Below, piece by piece: positions 40,928 through 49,010 of a stretch of 64,000 bases of DNA. The stretch spans positions 310,001 through 374,000 of the forward strand of contig NZ_ML762921.1 in the NCBI RefSeq assembly GCF_009372235.1, in the 5' to 3' direction. The position numbers were made by a program, and so were the translations under genes. The DNA comes from Dickeya oryzae. GTDB taxonomy: Bacteria > Pseudomonadota > Gammaproteobacteria > Enterobacterales > Enterobacteriaceae. A model generated the notes under the pieces. That model was not told the DNA's origin. It did no database searches and saw only the letters and a program-made list of their open reading frames with translations. How positions within the stretch are numbered: the first letter of the stretch is position 1; every line of letters begins with the position of its first letter.

Positions 40928-41851
40928 ATGAATAAAATTCTTTTAAATATAGAACTAACATCATCTTGCCCGGCATCTTGCAGCATGTGTCCTAGACATG
41001 TTGTTACAGATAAAGGGTTTATGACTGAAGATATGTTAAGGTTAATAATCGAAAAGGTTAAGCAAGATGACGTATACGAAATAGACTTTGCGGGAAGAGG
41101 TGAACCCACGGTTCATCCTAATTTTTATGATATGGTTGAGCTTATTAAAGATGCCCCAGTCCCTAAAAAATTGACAACAACAGGTGTTACACTGTCGGAA
41201 AAAAGATTAAACGCCCTGACAAATTCTATTGATGCTATTCGTCTATCAGTGAGCTCTGTAAAAAAAGATATTTTTGAAAAAGTTCACTGCGGTCTGAAAT
41301 ATGAAAGAATTTGGGAGAATATATCCAATCTAGCTAGTGTTGCCGCAGATAAAACAACTATTCATCTCGTCGGTGGTGATGTTATCTATGAATCCGTTCC
41401 GGATACCGTCAGTAAATTACGTGAGTTGGGCTATAAAGATATCAACCTCTTCCCACTATGGAATCGAGGTGGAGATATAAAGGTAGACCCGGTTGAAAAA
41501 AAGAGAAGTCAGCTCATAGCACAGCTGAAATTAAATGCTATTGAGTCAACTTGTCGAGGTGGTGAAAGCAAACCTCGATATATATATAATTACCTAAAGA
41601 AATGGATACAAAACCCAAACTATTGCCCGGTGGGAGACAGCAGTGTCTGCATATCACATGATGGTAGTATTCTAACTTGTTTTCAGGACTTTGGTAAGAA
41701 ACATGTTCTTGGAAACATCCGAGAAATGAGTATAAAACAAATTATAAAAGCAAGACATAAGATACTGGGGAACATGGATATGTGCTTCGTATGTAATACA
41801 AAAGAACAAGCCAGTAAGAAAAACATATTCCTCAGAAGTGATAGGAAATAA
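40928..41851 (+). CDS. Radical SAM protein with SPASM/twitch-like C-terminus
   Basis: The 307-residue product has the radical SAM cluster motif CX3CX2C at Cys14, Cys18 and Cys21, and the SAM-binding GRGEP near residue 56. The C-terminal part has Cys209, Cys233, Cys241, Cys251, Cys286 and Cys289. The spacing of 241 and 251 around a DG pair (ISHDGSILT) is typical of SPASM domains that hold auxiliary Fe-S clusters. It is the first gene of the operon; ATG 40928 follows AAGGA by eight bases. The reaction is unknown: such enzymes modify peptides or small molecules. It should be oxygen-sensitive, which fits the FNR-type site upstream. Confidence 0.88.
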   Translation: MNKILLNIELTSSCPASCSMCPRHVVTDKGFMTEDMLRLIIEKVKQDDVYEIDFAGRGEPTVHPNFYDMVELIKDAPVPKKLTTTGVTLSEKRLNALTNSIDAIRLSVSSVKKDIFEKVHCGLKYERIWENISNLASVAADKTTIHLVGGDVIYESVPDTVSKLRELGYKDINLFPLWNRGGDIKVDPVEKKRSQLIAQLKLNAIESTCRGGESKPRYIYNYLKKWIQNPNYCPVGDSSVCISHDGSILTCFQDFGKKHVLGNIREMSIKQIIKARHKILGNMDMCFVCNTKEQASKKNIFLRSDRK

Positions 41852-41854
41852 TAT

Positions 41855-42832
41855 ATGGAAACCACAGTAGCAATATGGATGTATGATAATGATAACGGTG
41901 ATATCCCTAAGAAAAAATTAGTGGATGAACTAAAAGCCAGGGGGATAAAAGTAATTGATAACTTTGACCTCAACGAATGTTATATATTAAATGGGGAGGT
42001 TTTTCTATCTTCCGGAGAAAATTTGAGTCAGATTGATATCCTATATCATATGTATGCTGACCACGAAAGTATTCATCAGCGAGAAGTACTCTGGGCTTTG
42101 GAGGGTAAGAGTGTAACTGTTATAAATGGTGTAGATGCTTATCTTAAATGTCGGGATAAATTTATCGCTAATTTCATAATGAGAGAATCTGAGGTTAATG
42201 TTCCAGAGTCCGCTTTGCTCAACAAGAATGTCAATCTTGATGTAGTGAAAAATATTTTTTATAAGTGGGGGGCTGCTGTATATAAACCAAGGGAAGGGCA
42301 TGGTGCAGCTGGAATTATAAAATTTGTTGATGCAGAGCAATTTTATGATTTTATCCAATACTCAAAATCGTATGAAGAAAACTTTTATATAGAGAAATAT
42401 ATTGATTTTGGTGATAGAGACTATCGAGTTGAAGTTATTGACAATGAGATTATAGGTGGGTATAGCAGAGTCAAGTCTCATAGCTTCAAAACAAATGTTA
42501 CTGCTGGTGGGTTTGTTGAAGAGTGTGAAAGCTCTGGGCACCATATTAGCTTAGCACTTAAGGCTGCTAATGCACTTCAAATTGATGGCACCATCGTTGA
42601 TATGGTTAGATCTGTCAAAGATGATAAATTTTATGTCCTAGAAGTGAATTATCTCTTAGGGGTTTTTGTTGAAGCAGCTGTTGCAGCCAGATATGGGAAA
42701 GGTCAAGATATATTACCCATTTTTTTTAAAGAACATGATGATAGAAAATTAAAAATGTTAGTCAACTACATAATGAAAAAAGTTGAAGAGAAAAAAAATG
42801 AGACCAATCATAGCTGTATCATCAGCGAATAG
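41855..42832 (+). CDS. RimK-like ATP-grasp ligase
   Basis: The 325-residue protein has an ATP-grasp fold. An N-terminal alpha/beta part is followed by the ATP-binding AAVYKPREGHGAAGI near residue 142, a basic FGDRDYRVEVIDNEIIGGYS segment near residue 185, and the metal-binding acidic/Asn pair in YVLEVNYLLGVF near residue 263. These enzymes join a carboxylate, activated as acyl phosphate, to an amine, often an amino acid. The substrate is not known. It starts three bases after the radical SAM stop, so translation is coupled. The EVN motif is kept, but the usual NSSPG after it is replaced by NYLLG. Confidence 0.85.
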   Translation: METTVAIWMYDNDNGDIPKKKLVDELKARGIKVIDNFDLNECYILNGEVFLSSGENLSQIDILYHMYADHESIHQREVLWALEGKSVTVINGVDAYLKCRDKFIANFIMRESEVNVPESALLNKNVNLDVVKNIFYKWGAAVYKPREGHGAAGIIKFVDAEQFYDFIQYSKSYEENFYIEKYIDFGDRDYRVEVIDNEIIGGYSRVKSHSFKTNVTAGGFVEECESSGHHISLALKAANALQIDGTIVDMVRSVKDDKFYVLEVNYLLGVFVEAAVAARYGKGQDILPIFFKEHDDRKLKMLVNYIMKKVEEKKNETNHSCIISE

Positions 42833-43577
42833 AAATGTAAAAGCCGTCAACGGTTTTGATTTCAAAAATTGTACCGTGCCTAATAATATTCTTGAAAAGA
42901 TTTTTGAGCTTGATGCACAACCTATTGTAATTCCCAATAGTGAATTCATCGACGATAGTATAATCGATATTATTGATGGCTTATTGTTAACCCCTGGCCA
43001 AGATGTTAGCCCTGAATTTTATGGTGAAGAGATGATTGTTAAATACATAGATAAAATCAGTTTCCCAGGTGAAAGATATAAAAGACCAATAGCATATAGT
43101 CCTGACAGACTCCGTGATCTAACAGAGTTAGCTCTATGCAAAGGTGCAAATGGAAGAAACATCCCTATCCTTGGGATATGTCGAGGTATGCAGATTATAA
43201 ATATCGCCAGTGGAGGGACGCTCTATCAAGAGATAGATGATGAAAAAATAAAACACAACATAGATGACAATGGATGGATTCATTATCATGATTTATATAT
43301 TGAAGAGGACAGTCTATTTCATAAACTTATTGGCCAATCAAATATTCCTATATCGTCAGTACATCACCAAGCTGTCAATAAAGTTGGGGATGGATTAAAA
43401 ATATCAGCATTCAGTGAAGATGGAATCACTGAAGTTATAGAATCTAAAAATAAAAAAAAATTCATATTAGGCATTCAAGGACACTTTGAGTTTCAGAGTG
43501 AAACACATAAGCAATACGATAATATTTGGATTCACTTCCTGGAGCGAGCTAAGGAATATAATCATGCTAAAATTTGA
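42798..43577 (+). CDS. Class I glutamine-amidotransferase-like gamma-glutamyl hydrolase (PuuD type)
   Basis: The 259-residue product is a peptidase C26 family member. It has the nucleophile Cys128 in ILGICRGMQIINIASGG, SSVHHQAVNKVGDGL near residue 187 and the His229/Glu231 pair in GIQGHFE, completing a Cys-His-Glu triad. Relatives such as PuuD remove a gamma-glutamyl group from an amide. Together with the glutamate-cysteine ligase at the end of the operon it suggests that glutamate is added and later removed. The true start is ATG 42798, overlapping the preceding gene by 35 bases. QGHFE replaces the more usual QWHPE. Confidence 0.87.
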   Translation: MRPIIAVSSANRNVKAVNGFDFKNCTVPNNILEKIFELDAQPIVIPNSEFIDDSIIDIIDGLLLTPGQDVSPEFYGEEMIVKYIDKISFPGERYKRPIAYSPDRLRDLTELALCKGANGRNIPILGICRGMQIINIASGGTLYQEIDDEKIKHNIDDNGWIHYHDLYIEEDSLFHKLIGQSNIPISSVHHQAVNKVGDGLKISAFSEDGITEVIESKNKKKFILGIQGHFEFQSETHKQYDNIWIHFLERAKEYNHAKI

Positions 43578-44781
43578 CGCTAATCTATTTTCAAACATCC
43601 CTTTATATAAGGACTTCATTAATGAAGATGGGCTTTCCATTTCTAAAATAAAAAGTCTACCATTTTTTTCAAAAGAAGATATCGCACGTGATTTTCCATC
43701 GGGCTTCATGAATGCTGATTTGAAAAATGCTATTAACGACTCCAATGTTGAATATGCCACAACGTCAGGAACCAGTGGTTTACAGTTAAATATTATTCGA
43801 GAAAAAAACTGGTGGATACCTGAGTATCAACAGGCATATAGTAAAAATAAGCAGCTTTCCCGTATTATAGATGGGAACAGACGAATAGCTTTTTTAACAA
43901 CTGCAGTATGTTCATCAGGAGTTTGTCATATATCAAACCCATCGTATCAAGAGAGAATAAACTTTGACTTCCTAAGCCTAAACTTGACAGCAGATCCTAA
44001 TTCCTGGACAAAAGAAGATATTCTAAGAATGCATAATGAAATAGTGGACTATAGCCCTGGTATATTACAAGCAGATCCTCTTTATTTACTTATTTTCTTA
44101 ATGAAATGGCACAAGTATTTTCCTGATAAGATATTATATCAACCTTCAGCAATAGTTTTATCCTATGAATATTTACATCGCGGATGTAAAAAATTTATTA
44201 GCGATAACTATAGATGCGAGGTTTTTTCTGCATTCGGTTCAACTGAGCTTGGTTTTTTATTTATAGAGGATGAAAATCATGATTTAGTCAGAACTAGCGA
44301 ATCAGAGATAATAGAGTTCATTCCTGTATGTGAAAATATTTATGAAGTTGTTGTAACTTCCTGGAAAAATAAATACATGCCTTTTGTCCGTTACACTACA
44401 GGTGATTTGATTGAACTAGGCGAAAACACAGCTTTAGCTGATGGGGGTATTGATTTTAATAAGATAGGGAAGATGGTTTTTCATGGTAGGAAGAGAGAGC
44501 TTATAAATGGTATCAATAATCAAAAAATATCCATTTCCATGATCGATGATATTATTTTCAATGTAGAGCCAGATCTTGTCATGTATAAGATAAAAATAAT
44601 AAAAAGTGATTCTGTTATTATTGAAGGGATTTTAAAAGATAGAAAACCCAAAGAGAGGTTAGCACTCTCCTTCAGCAAAGCTTTGTCATCATTTGATACT
44701 ATCTTTAGTCAGGTTAAATTTATTAAGGTAAACAGTATATCACCTTCTACTTCTGGGAAGTTCTCATTAATAACATATTAA
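43564..44781 (+). CDS. PaaK-like adenylate-forming enzyme
   Basis: The 405-residue product has the acyl-adenylating motifs in order: phosphate loop TTSGTSG (66-72), FGSTE in the middle, YTTGDLIEL, and a C-terminal lysine in STSGKFSLI. It should activate a carboxylic acid with ATP, and may pass it to CoA or to another nucleophile. No acyl carrier protein is in the operon. The ATG overlaps the previous stop by 14 bases and is preceded by AAGGA. It is short for the family, with a small C-terminal domain. The substrate acid is unknown. Confidence 0.84.
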   Translation: MLKFDANLFSNIPLYKDFINEDGLSISKIKSLPFFSKEDIARDFPSGFMNADLKNAINDSNVEYATTSGTSGLQLNIIREKNWWIPEYQQAYSKNKQLSRIIDGNRRIAFLTTAVCSSGVCHISNPSYQERINFDFLSLNLTADPNSWTKEDILRMHNEIVDYSPGILQADPLYLLIFLMKWHKYFPDKILYQPSAIVLSYEYLHRGCKKFISDNYRCEVFSAFGSTELGFLFIEDENHDLVRTSESEIIEFIPVCENIYEVVVTSWKNKYMPFVRYTTGDLIELGENTALADGGIDFNKIGKMVFHGRKRELINGINNQKISISMIDDIIFNVEPDLVMYKIKIIKSDSVIIEGILKDRKPKERLALSFSKALSSFDTIFSQVKFIKVNSISPSTSGKFSLITY

Positions 44782-44792
44782 AGGTTTTAAAT

Positions 44793-45989
44793 ATGAGCAT
44801 CAGTTTTTCGACTATACGAAAAGACTTTCCTATAATGAAAAAAGGGATTGTTTATTTGGATAGTGCGGCCACCTCACTAAAACCCGACTCAGTTATAGAG
44901 AGGGTTAACGACTTCTACCAGAGCTTCAGTGCTAATGTAGGGCGTTCTAGTCACTTCATGGGGCAAATAGCTACAGAAAATTATGAAGATGTACGAAGTA
45001 AAGTAGCATCGTTCATTGGCTGTGATAGCGATGAAGTAGTTTTTACAATGAATTGTACAGAATCAATTAACACCATAGCTTCTTCATTGAATATTACTAA
45101 TGATGATTTAGTTATAATTAGTGAATTAGAACATCACTCTAATACACTTCCCTGGATGAAATATGGTACGGTGAAATCCATACCAACTGATAACAATGGG
45201 CTGATAGACCTTAATATATTAGAAAGTCAACTAAAGAAAAATAAAGTTAAAATCGTTTCATGCTGTATGGTTTCAAATGTCACAGGGAATATCCAACCAG
45301 TTAATGCAATTGCTTCATTAGCCAGAAAGTATGGTGCATTATGTTTAATTGATGGCGCTCAGGCGGTCGGTCATATTCATGTCGATGTAAAATCTATCGG
45401 ATGTGACTTTTTTGCTTTCTCTGGCCATAAAATGTTAGGACCCTCTGGGGTTGGGGTGTTGTATATAAACAGCAATATTAATAATAAAAACCTCTCTATA
45501 TATAAGGCTGGAGGCGGGATGGTAAACAGCATTAATCTATCTCATTCTGTTGAGTATTATTCAGGTCACAAAAAATTTGAAGCAGGAACACCGAATATAG
45601 AGGGTGTGTTAGGGCTGGGATCAGCAATAGACTATATTGAAAGCATTGGGATAGATAATATAGAGAAGTATGGTCATGAGCTTAATAGCTATCTCATAGA
45701 GTCTATCAGTTCTTTATCTGGAGTTAATTTAGCATTTCAATTATCTAAAAATAGGATTCCATTGCTGACACTAAACTTTAACAGCAACATCGATCTCAAT
45801 TTTATTGCCAGGATACTCTCATCACAGCGAAAAATTTGCGTCAGTACTGGATATCAGTGTAACCAGCTTATCTACAAGCGTAGAAATCTTAAAGGTGGAA
45901 TGAGAATATCACTTCATTTATACAACAGTAAGGATGATATTGATGCACTCGTAGCATCCTTAAATGAAGTAAGGTGCTTGATAAATTAG
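44793..45989 (+). CDS. Class V aminotransferase/cysteine desulfurase-like PLP enzyme (SufS type)
   Basis: The 398-residue product resembles SufS and CsdA. It has YLDSAATSLKP near residue 21, ELEHHSNTLPW near 111, IDGAQAVGH near 186 and the PLP lysine 213 in SGHKMLGPSG. Cys356 in STGYQCNQ lies where SufS has its persulfide-forming cysteine. It could take sulfur from cysteine, or act as a C-S lyase on a cysteine conjugate, as EgtE does in ergothioneine synthesis. No suf or isc genes are nearby, so a role in Fe-S assembly is unlikely. It follows the adenylating enzyme by 11 bases. Confidence 0.88.
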   Translation: MSISFSTIRKDFPIMKKGIVYLDSAATSLKPDSVIERVNDFYQSFSANVGRSSHFMGQIATENYEDVRSKVASFIGCDSDEVVFTMNCTESINTIASSLNITNDDLVIISELEHHSNTLPWMKYGTVKSIPTDNNGLIDLNILESQLKKNKVKIVSCCMVSNVTGNIQPVNAIASLARKYGALCLIDGAQAVGHIHVDVKSIGCDFFAFSGHKMLGPSGVGVLYINSNINNKNLSIYKAGGGMVNSINLSHSVEYYSGHKKFEAGTPNIEGVLGLGSAIDYIESIGIDNIEKYGHELNSYLIESISSLSGVNLAFQLSKNRIPLLTLNFNSNIDLNFIARILSSQRKICVSTGYQCNQLIYKRRNLKGGMRISLHLYNSKDDIDALVASLNEVRCLIN

Positions 45990-46000
45990 TGAGGTTTAAT

Positions 46001-47242
46001 ATGTACTTCGAAGAGTGTGTTAATTTCTTTTTAAGAAACTCAAAGAATGAAAAAATGCTTGGATTTGAATATGAAACAATTCCAATAAATATTGAAAACC
46101 CCAACACTCCTGTGACCTATTTGGGAAGAAAAGGGATTTACAGTATATTAAATGAGTTAATTGAATGTGGATATAGCCCCATTATTATCAATAAATTCTT
46201 ATCTGGCGCAACCAAGAATGATATAAGAATCACTATCGAGCCAGGAGGCCAGATTGAATTTTCATGTGATCCAAGAAATAATGTCATTGATATTTATCAC
46301 AGTCTAAAAGATTTTCTTTTTGATATGAGTTCTGTCTGTGGAGATAGCATATCGTTACATAGTGTTGGATATCATCCCTTTTGCTCAACACATGATATTG
46401 ATGTAATCCCTTGCCCTCGCTATCAGAATATTACTTCATTACTAGACTGTTGTGATACGCAGAAACTGACTGCATCAATGCAATGCTCTTTAGACTATAG
46501 TAATAGAATAGATGCAGGGAAAAGGATAAGACTAGCGAGTTTTATTCAACCTTATCTGGCTGGTTTTTTTGGTAACTCTTTTCTCTGTAATGGGCATTAT
46601 TCTGGCTTTGTTAGCTATAGAACAAAATGTTTACGCGAGTTTGATAAAGGGCGCTCGGGAGTACCTGACTTTATCTGGTCCGATGACTTTATAAATAACT
46701 CTTATGAATTATATACAGAATGGGCTTTCCAAAAAGAAATTTTCTACATAATTCGTGATAATGAAGTAAAAAAGATGAATGGAATTACTTTCCAAGACTA
46801 TATTAAAAGAAACGAGTATGACGTTCAGGTTTGTGACTGGGTTTCCCATCTAAGCACTTTATATCCTGATGCCCGTTTGAAAAACGTTATTGAACTTAGA
46901 TCATGTGACTCATGCCCTCCTGATAGGGCAATGATATTCCTTAGTATAATTAAAGGACTAATGTATTGCGATGAAATTCTTGATGAATGCCTTTATCGGT
47001 TTAGAAAAACAACCAAAGAGAATGTGGAGTATAATTATAATGCCATTTCTAAAGATGGTGTTTTTTCAATGGACCATTCAGGTATACCTGTAAGAAAAGT
47101 TTTAAAAGAATTAGCAAATCTAGCAATTAAAGGATTGGAAAATATAGGAAAAGAAGATGAAATAGAAAATGTCATGAAAATAGGAAGAAGAATAACAAGC
47201 TATGATTCTGTCATTTATGACGAATCCTGCAAGATATTATAG
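46001..47242 (+). CDS. Glutamate-cysteine ligase-like enzyme (GCS2/EgtA type)
   Basis: The 413-residue product belongs to the ATP-dependent carboxylate-amine ligases of the plant/EgtA type rather than the GshA type of E. coli. It has GFEYE (21-25), ITIEPGGQIEFSCD (78-90), and a C-terminal VIELRSCDSCPPD. Family members couple the gamma-carboxyl of glutamate to cysteine. Enterobacteria already have GshA, so a second ligase in an operon with a gamma-glutamyl hydrolase points to pathway use. ATG 46001 follows GTGAGG; an upstream GTG is in frame. It is the last gene of the operon. The amine substrate could be other than cysteine. Confidence 0.84.
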   Translation: MYFEECVNFFLRNSKNEKMLGFEYETIPINIENPNTPVTYLGRKGIYSILNELIECGYSPIIINKFLSGATKNDIRITIEPGGQIEFSCDPRNNVIDIYHSLKDFLFDMSSVCGDSISLHSVGYHPFCSTHDIDVIPCPRYQNITSLLDCCDTQKLTASMQCSLDYSNRIDAGKRIRLASFIQPYLAGFFGNSFLCNGHYSGFVSYRTKCLREFDKGRSGVPDFIWSDDFINNSYELYTEWAFQKEIFYIIRDNEVKKMNGITFQDYIKRNEYDVQVCDWVSHLSTLYPDARLKNVIELRSCDSCPPDRAMIFLSIIKGLMYCDEILDECLYRFRKTTKENVEYNYNAISKDGVFSMDHSGIPVRKVLKELANLAIKGLENIGKEDEIENVMKIGRRITSYDSVIYDESCKIL

Positions 47243-47367
47243 ATTACCCTGTAGATAATTCTGTATCCTTGCCATCCATTAAAAGTGGTTTCTCGATCGA
47301 CCACCGAACTCAATAATACAACGCCTCATCGTCAGCCACAGTCCTTCGGTATAAATGGAGCTTTTTC

Positions 47368-47439
47368 ATGGCTGATATGCTCCTCCGTGAGAGCATAGTA
47401 CAATTTGCAGGGAAGAGATCATTTCTCTTCCCTCAATAA
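47368..47439 (+). CDS. Possible 23-residue small ORF at the right edge of the insertion
   Basis: ATG 47368 is preceded by GGAG with an eight-base spacer. The product begins MADMLLRESIVQFAGK. I do not recognise it; it may be a gene fragment left at the junction. It ends a few bases before the converging creA. Confidence 0.25.
   Translation: MADMLLRESIVQFAGKRSFLFPQ
47409..47433. terminator. Inverted repeat between the insertion and creA
   Basis: AGGGAAGAGA (47409-47418) pairs perfectly with TCTCTTCCCT (47424-47433). It lies between converging transcripts, after the operon and after creA, as a terminator would, but neither side has a clear T-run. Confidence 0.4.
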
Positions 47440-47445
47440 ACGTTG

Positions 47446-47925
47446 TTACTTACTCCAAGGCAGAATCGGTACTGCACTGAGCGCATTCTTCGGCGAACCA
47501 TCCACCAGACGATCAGAATAGGTCAGATACACCAGCGCATTACGTTTCGCATCGTAAAAACGCACTACCTGCAATTTCTTGAAGATCAGTGAAGTACGCT
47601 GCTGAAACACCACATTCCCCTTGCCTTTACTGCTGGTTATCTTGTCATTCAGGGTGATAGGCCCTACCTGCTGACAAGAGATAGCGGCATCCGATGTATC
47701 TTCCGCCAGACCAAGCCCGCCTTTGATGCCACCGGTTTTCGCTCTGCTCAAATAGCAAGTGACATTTGCCACATCAGGATCATCAAACGCTTCCACCACG
47801 ATTTTATGATCTGGGCCTAACAGTTTAAACGCTGTATCCACTGAACCTATCTCTTCTGCCCTGGCTGAGGTGATACCGAAAAACAGGGCTGCAACCGTCA
47901 ATATAACGTGTCTTTTCATCATCAT
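47446..47925 (-). CDS. creA: CreA, conserved secreted protein of unknown function
   Basis: The product of about 159 residues has a signal peptide ([17 protein letters not shown], cleavage after SARA) and a mature part beginning [19 protein letters not shown] that is nearly identical to E. coli CreA through [17 protein letters not shown] and the SAVPILPW end. Three ATG codons in a row make the exact start uncertain. In E. coli creA heads creABCD; here creB, creC and creD are not present and the insertion lies beyond its 3' end. Its function is not established. Confidence 0.93.
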   Translation of the reverse strand: MMMKRHVILTVAALFFGITSARAEEIGSVDTAFKLLGPDHKIVVEAFDDPDVANVTCYLSRAKTGGIKGGLGLAEDTSDAAISCQQVGPITLNDKITSSKGKGNVVFQQRTSLIFKKLQVVRFYDAKRNALVYLTYSDRLVDGSPKNALSAVPILPWSK

Positions 47926-48143
47926 TGCCACTCTCTCACAATTGCCGTTCTTTCGCTCGTTGCTACCATAGCGTAGTTTCTGTGGTCTACAGACCGTTTG
48001 TCAGATAGATTTCTCTGGTGACCTATGTTAATCAAATTCTTTATTCATAAGGCACAAAAATCTTGGTAAGTGCGCCAGGGAAAAAGTTGCTATTATGCCG
48101 AGCTTATACGCTTAGCTCTCGGTGTGTTCTATGAGGACGATCT

Positions 48144-49010
48144 ATGGATCAAGCCAGTATCATACGTGACCTGCTCAACTGGCTGGAGGGTCATCTGGAC
48201 CAGCCTTTATCGCTGGATAATGTTGCAGCCAAGGCCGGCTATTCCAAGTGGCATTTGCAGAGGATGTTCAAGGAAGTAACAGGTCATGCTATCGGCTCCT
48301 ATATTCGCGCCCGTCGGCTCACCAAAGCGGCTGTCGCACTCTGTCTGACCAGTCGTCCTATTCTGGATATCGCCTTACAGTACCGTTTCGATTCGCAACA
48401 GACCTTCACCCGCGCCTTCAAAAAGCAGTTTGCGCAGACACCAGCCTCCTATCGCCGGGCGGATGACTGGAACACCTTTGGTATCCATCCACCGATTCGG
48501 CTGGGTGCGTTCACCATGCCGCAACCGCAATTTATCTCCATGCCAGAAACACAACTGGTAGGCCTGACTCAGAGCTACAACTGTAACCTGGAACAGATTA
48601 GCTGTTTTCGCACCGAAATACGCATCCACTTCTGGCGTCAGTACCTCGGTGAAGTAAAGCAGGTTCCACCAGTGTTATACGGGTTGCATCATTCTCGCCC
48701 AAGTAAAGAGAAAGATGATGAACATGAAGTGCTGTATACCACCGCACTGGAGCCTCATCATGTACCGGAAGGTGTGCACCCTGGTGACCCCGTCACACTC
48801 CCGGCTGGCGATTACGCGTTGTTTATCTATGAAGGCCCGACGGATGATTTGCAGGATTTCATTATCACGCTGTATGACACCTGCCTGCCGACCTATAAAC
48901 TGACCCGGCGCAAAGGGTTCGATGCCGAACGTTTTCACCCCAAAGAGGACCCCGACACCGAGCCTCCAAAAATCATACGCTGTGAATATCTGATTCCCAT
49001 CCAGCGTTAA
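48144..49010 (+). CDS. rob: AraC-family transcriptional regulator Rob
   Basis: Rob is a MarA/SoxS-like activator of stress and efflux genes. The 288-residue product (E. coli 289) has the N-terminal double helix-turn-helix AraC domain (AGYSKWHLQRMFKEVTG near residue 31, IALQYRFDSQQTFTRAFKK near 76) and the C-terminal GyrI-like ligand-binding domain. It converges with gpmB, overlapping by four bases. Gene order creA-rob-gpmB is conserved. Confidence 0.97.
   Translation: MDQASIIRDLLNWLEGHLDQPLSLDNVAAKAGYSKWHLQRMFKEVTGHAIGSYIRARRLTKAAVALCLTSRPILDIALQYRFDSQQTFTRAFKKQFAQTPASYRRADDWNTFGIHPPIRLGAFTMPQPQFISMPETQLVGLTQSYNCNLEQISCFRTEIRIHFWRQYLGEVKQVPPVLYGLHHSRPSKEKDDEHEVLYTTALEPHHVPEGVHPGDPVTLPAGDYALFIYEGPTDDLQDFIITLYDTCLPTYKLTRRKGFDAERFHPKEDPDTEPPKIIRCEYLIPIQR

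Larger units (their letters stand above)
37440..47440. other. AT-rich biosynthetic insertion between arcA and creA
   Basis: Seven genes absent from the E. coli arcA-creA interval lie here: a leuS-like gene on the minus strand and a six-gene plus-strand operon. Two 60-base lines of the operon that I counted have 22 and 17 G+C, and one line of leuS has 27, while flanking genes are clearly GC-richer. No integrase, transposase, tRNA or flanking direct repeat was found, so the edges are approximate. Horizontal acquisition is inferred from composition and position. Confidence 0.7.

Noticed and set aside
44793-45989. The SufS-like gene as part of Fe-S cluster assembly.
   Set aside because: No sufBCDE or isc genes are near, and the gene is embedded in a biosynthetic operon.
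37440-47440. An agrocin 84 type cluster.
   Set aside because: The agrocin genes for a phosphoramidate nucleotide have no counterparts here; only the idea of a LeuRS paralogue is shared.
37440-47440. Direct repeats, integrase or IS ends marking the insertion.
   Set aside because: I compared the two edges by eye and found no shared sequence long enough to be an attachment site, and there is no mobility gene.
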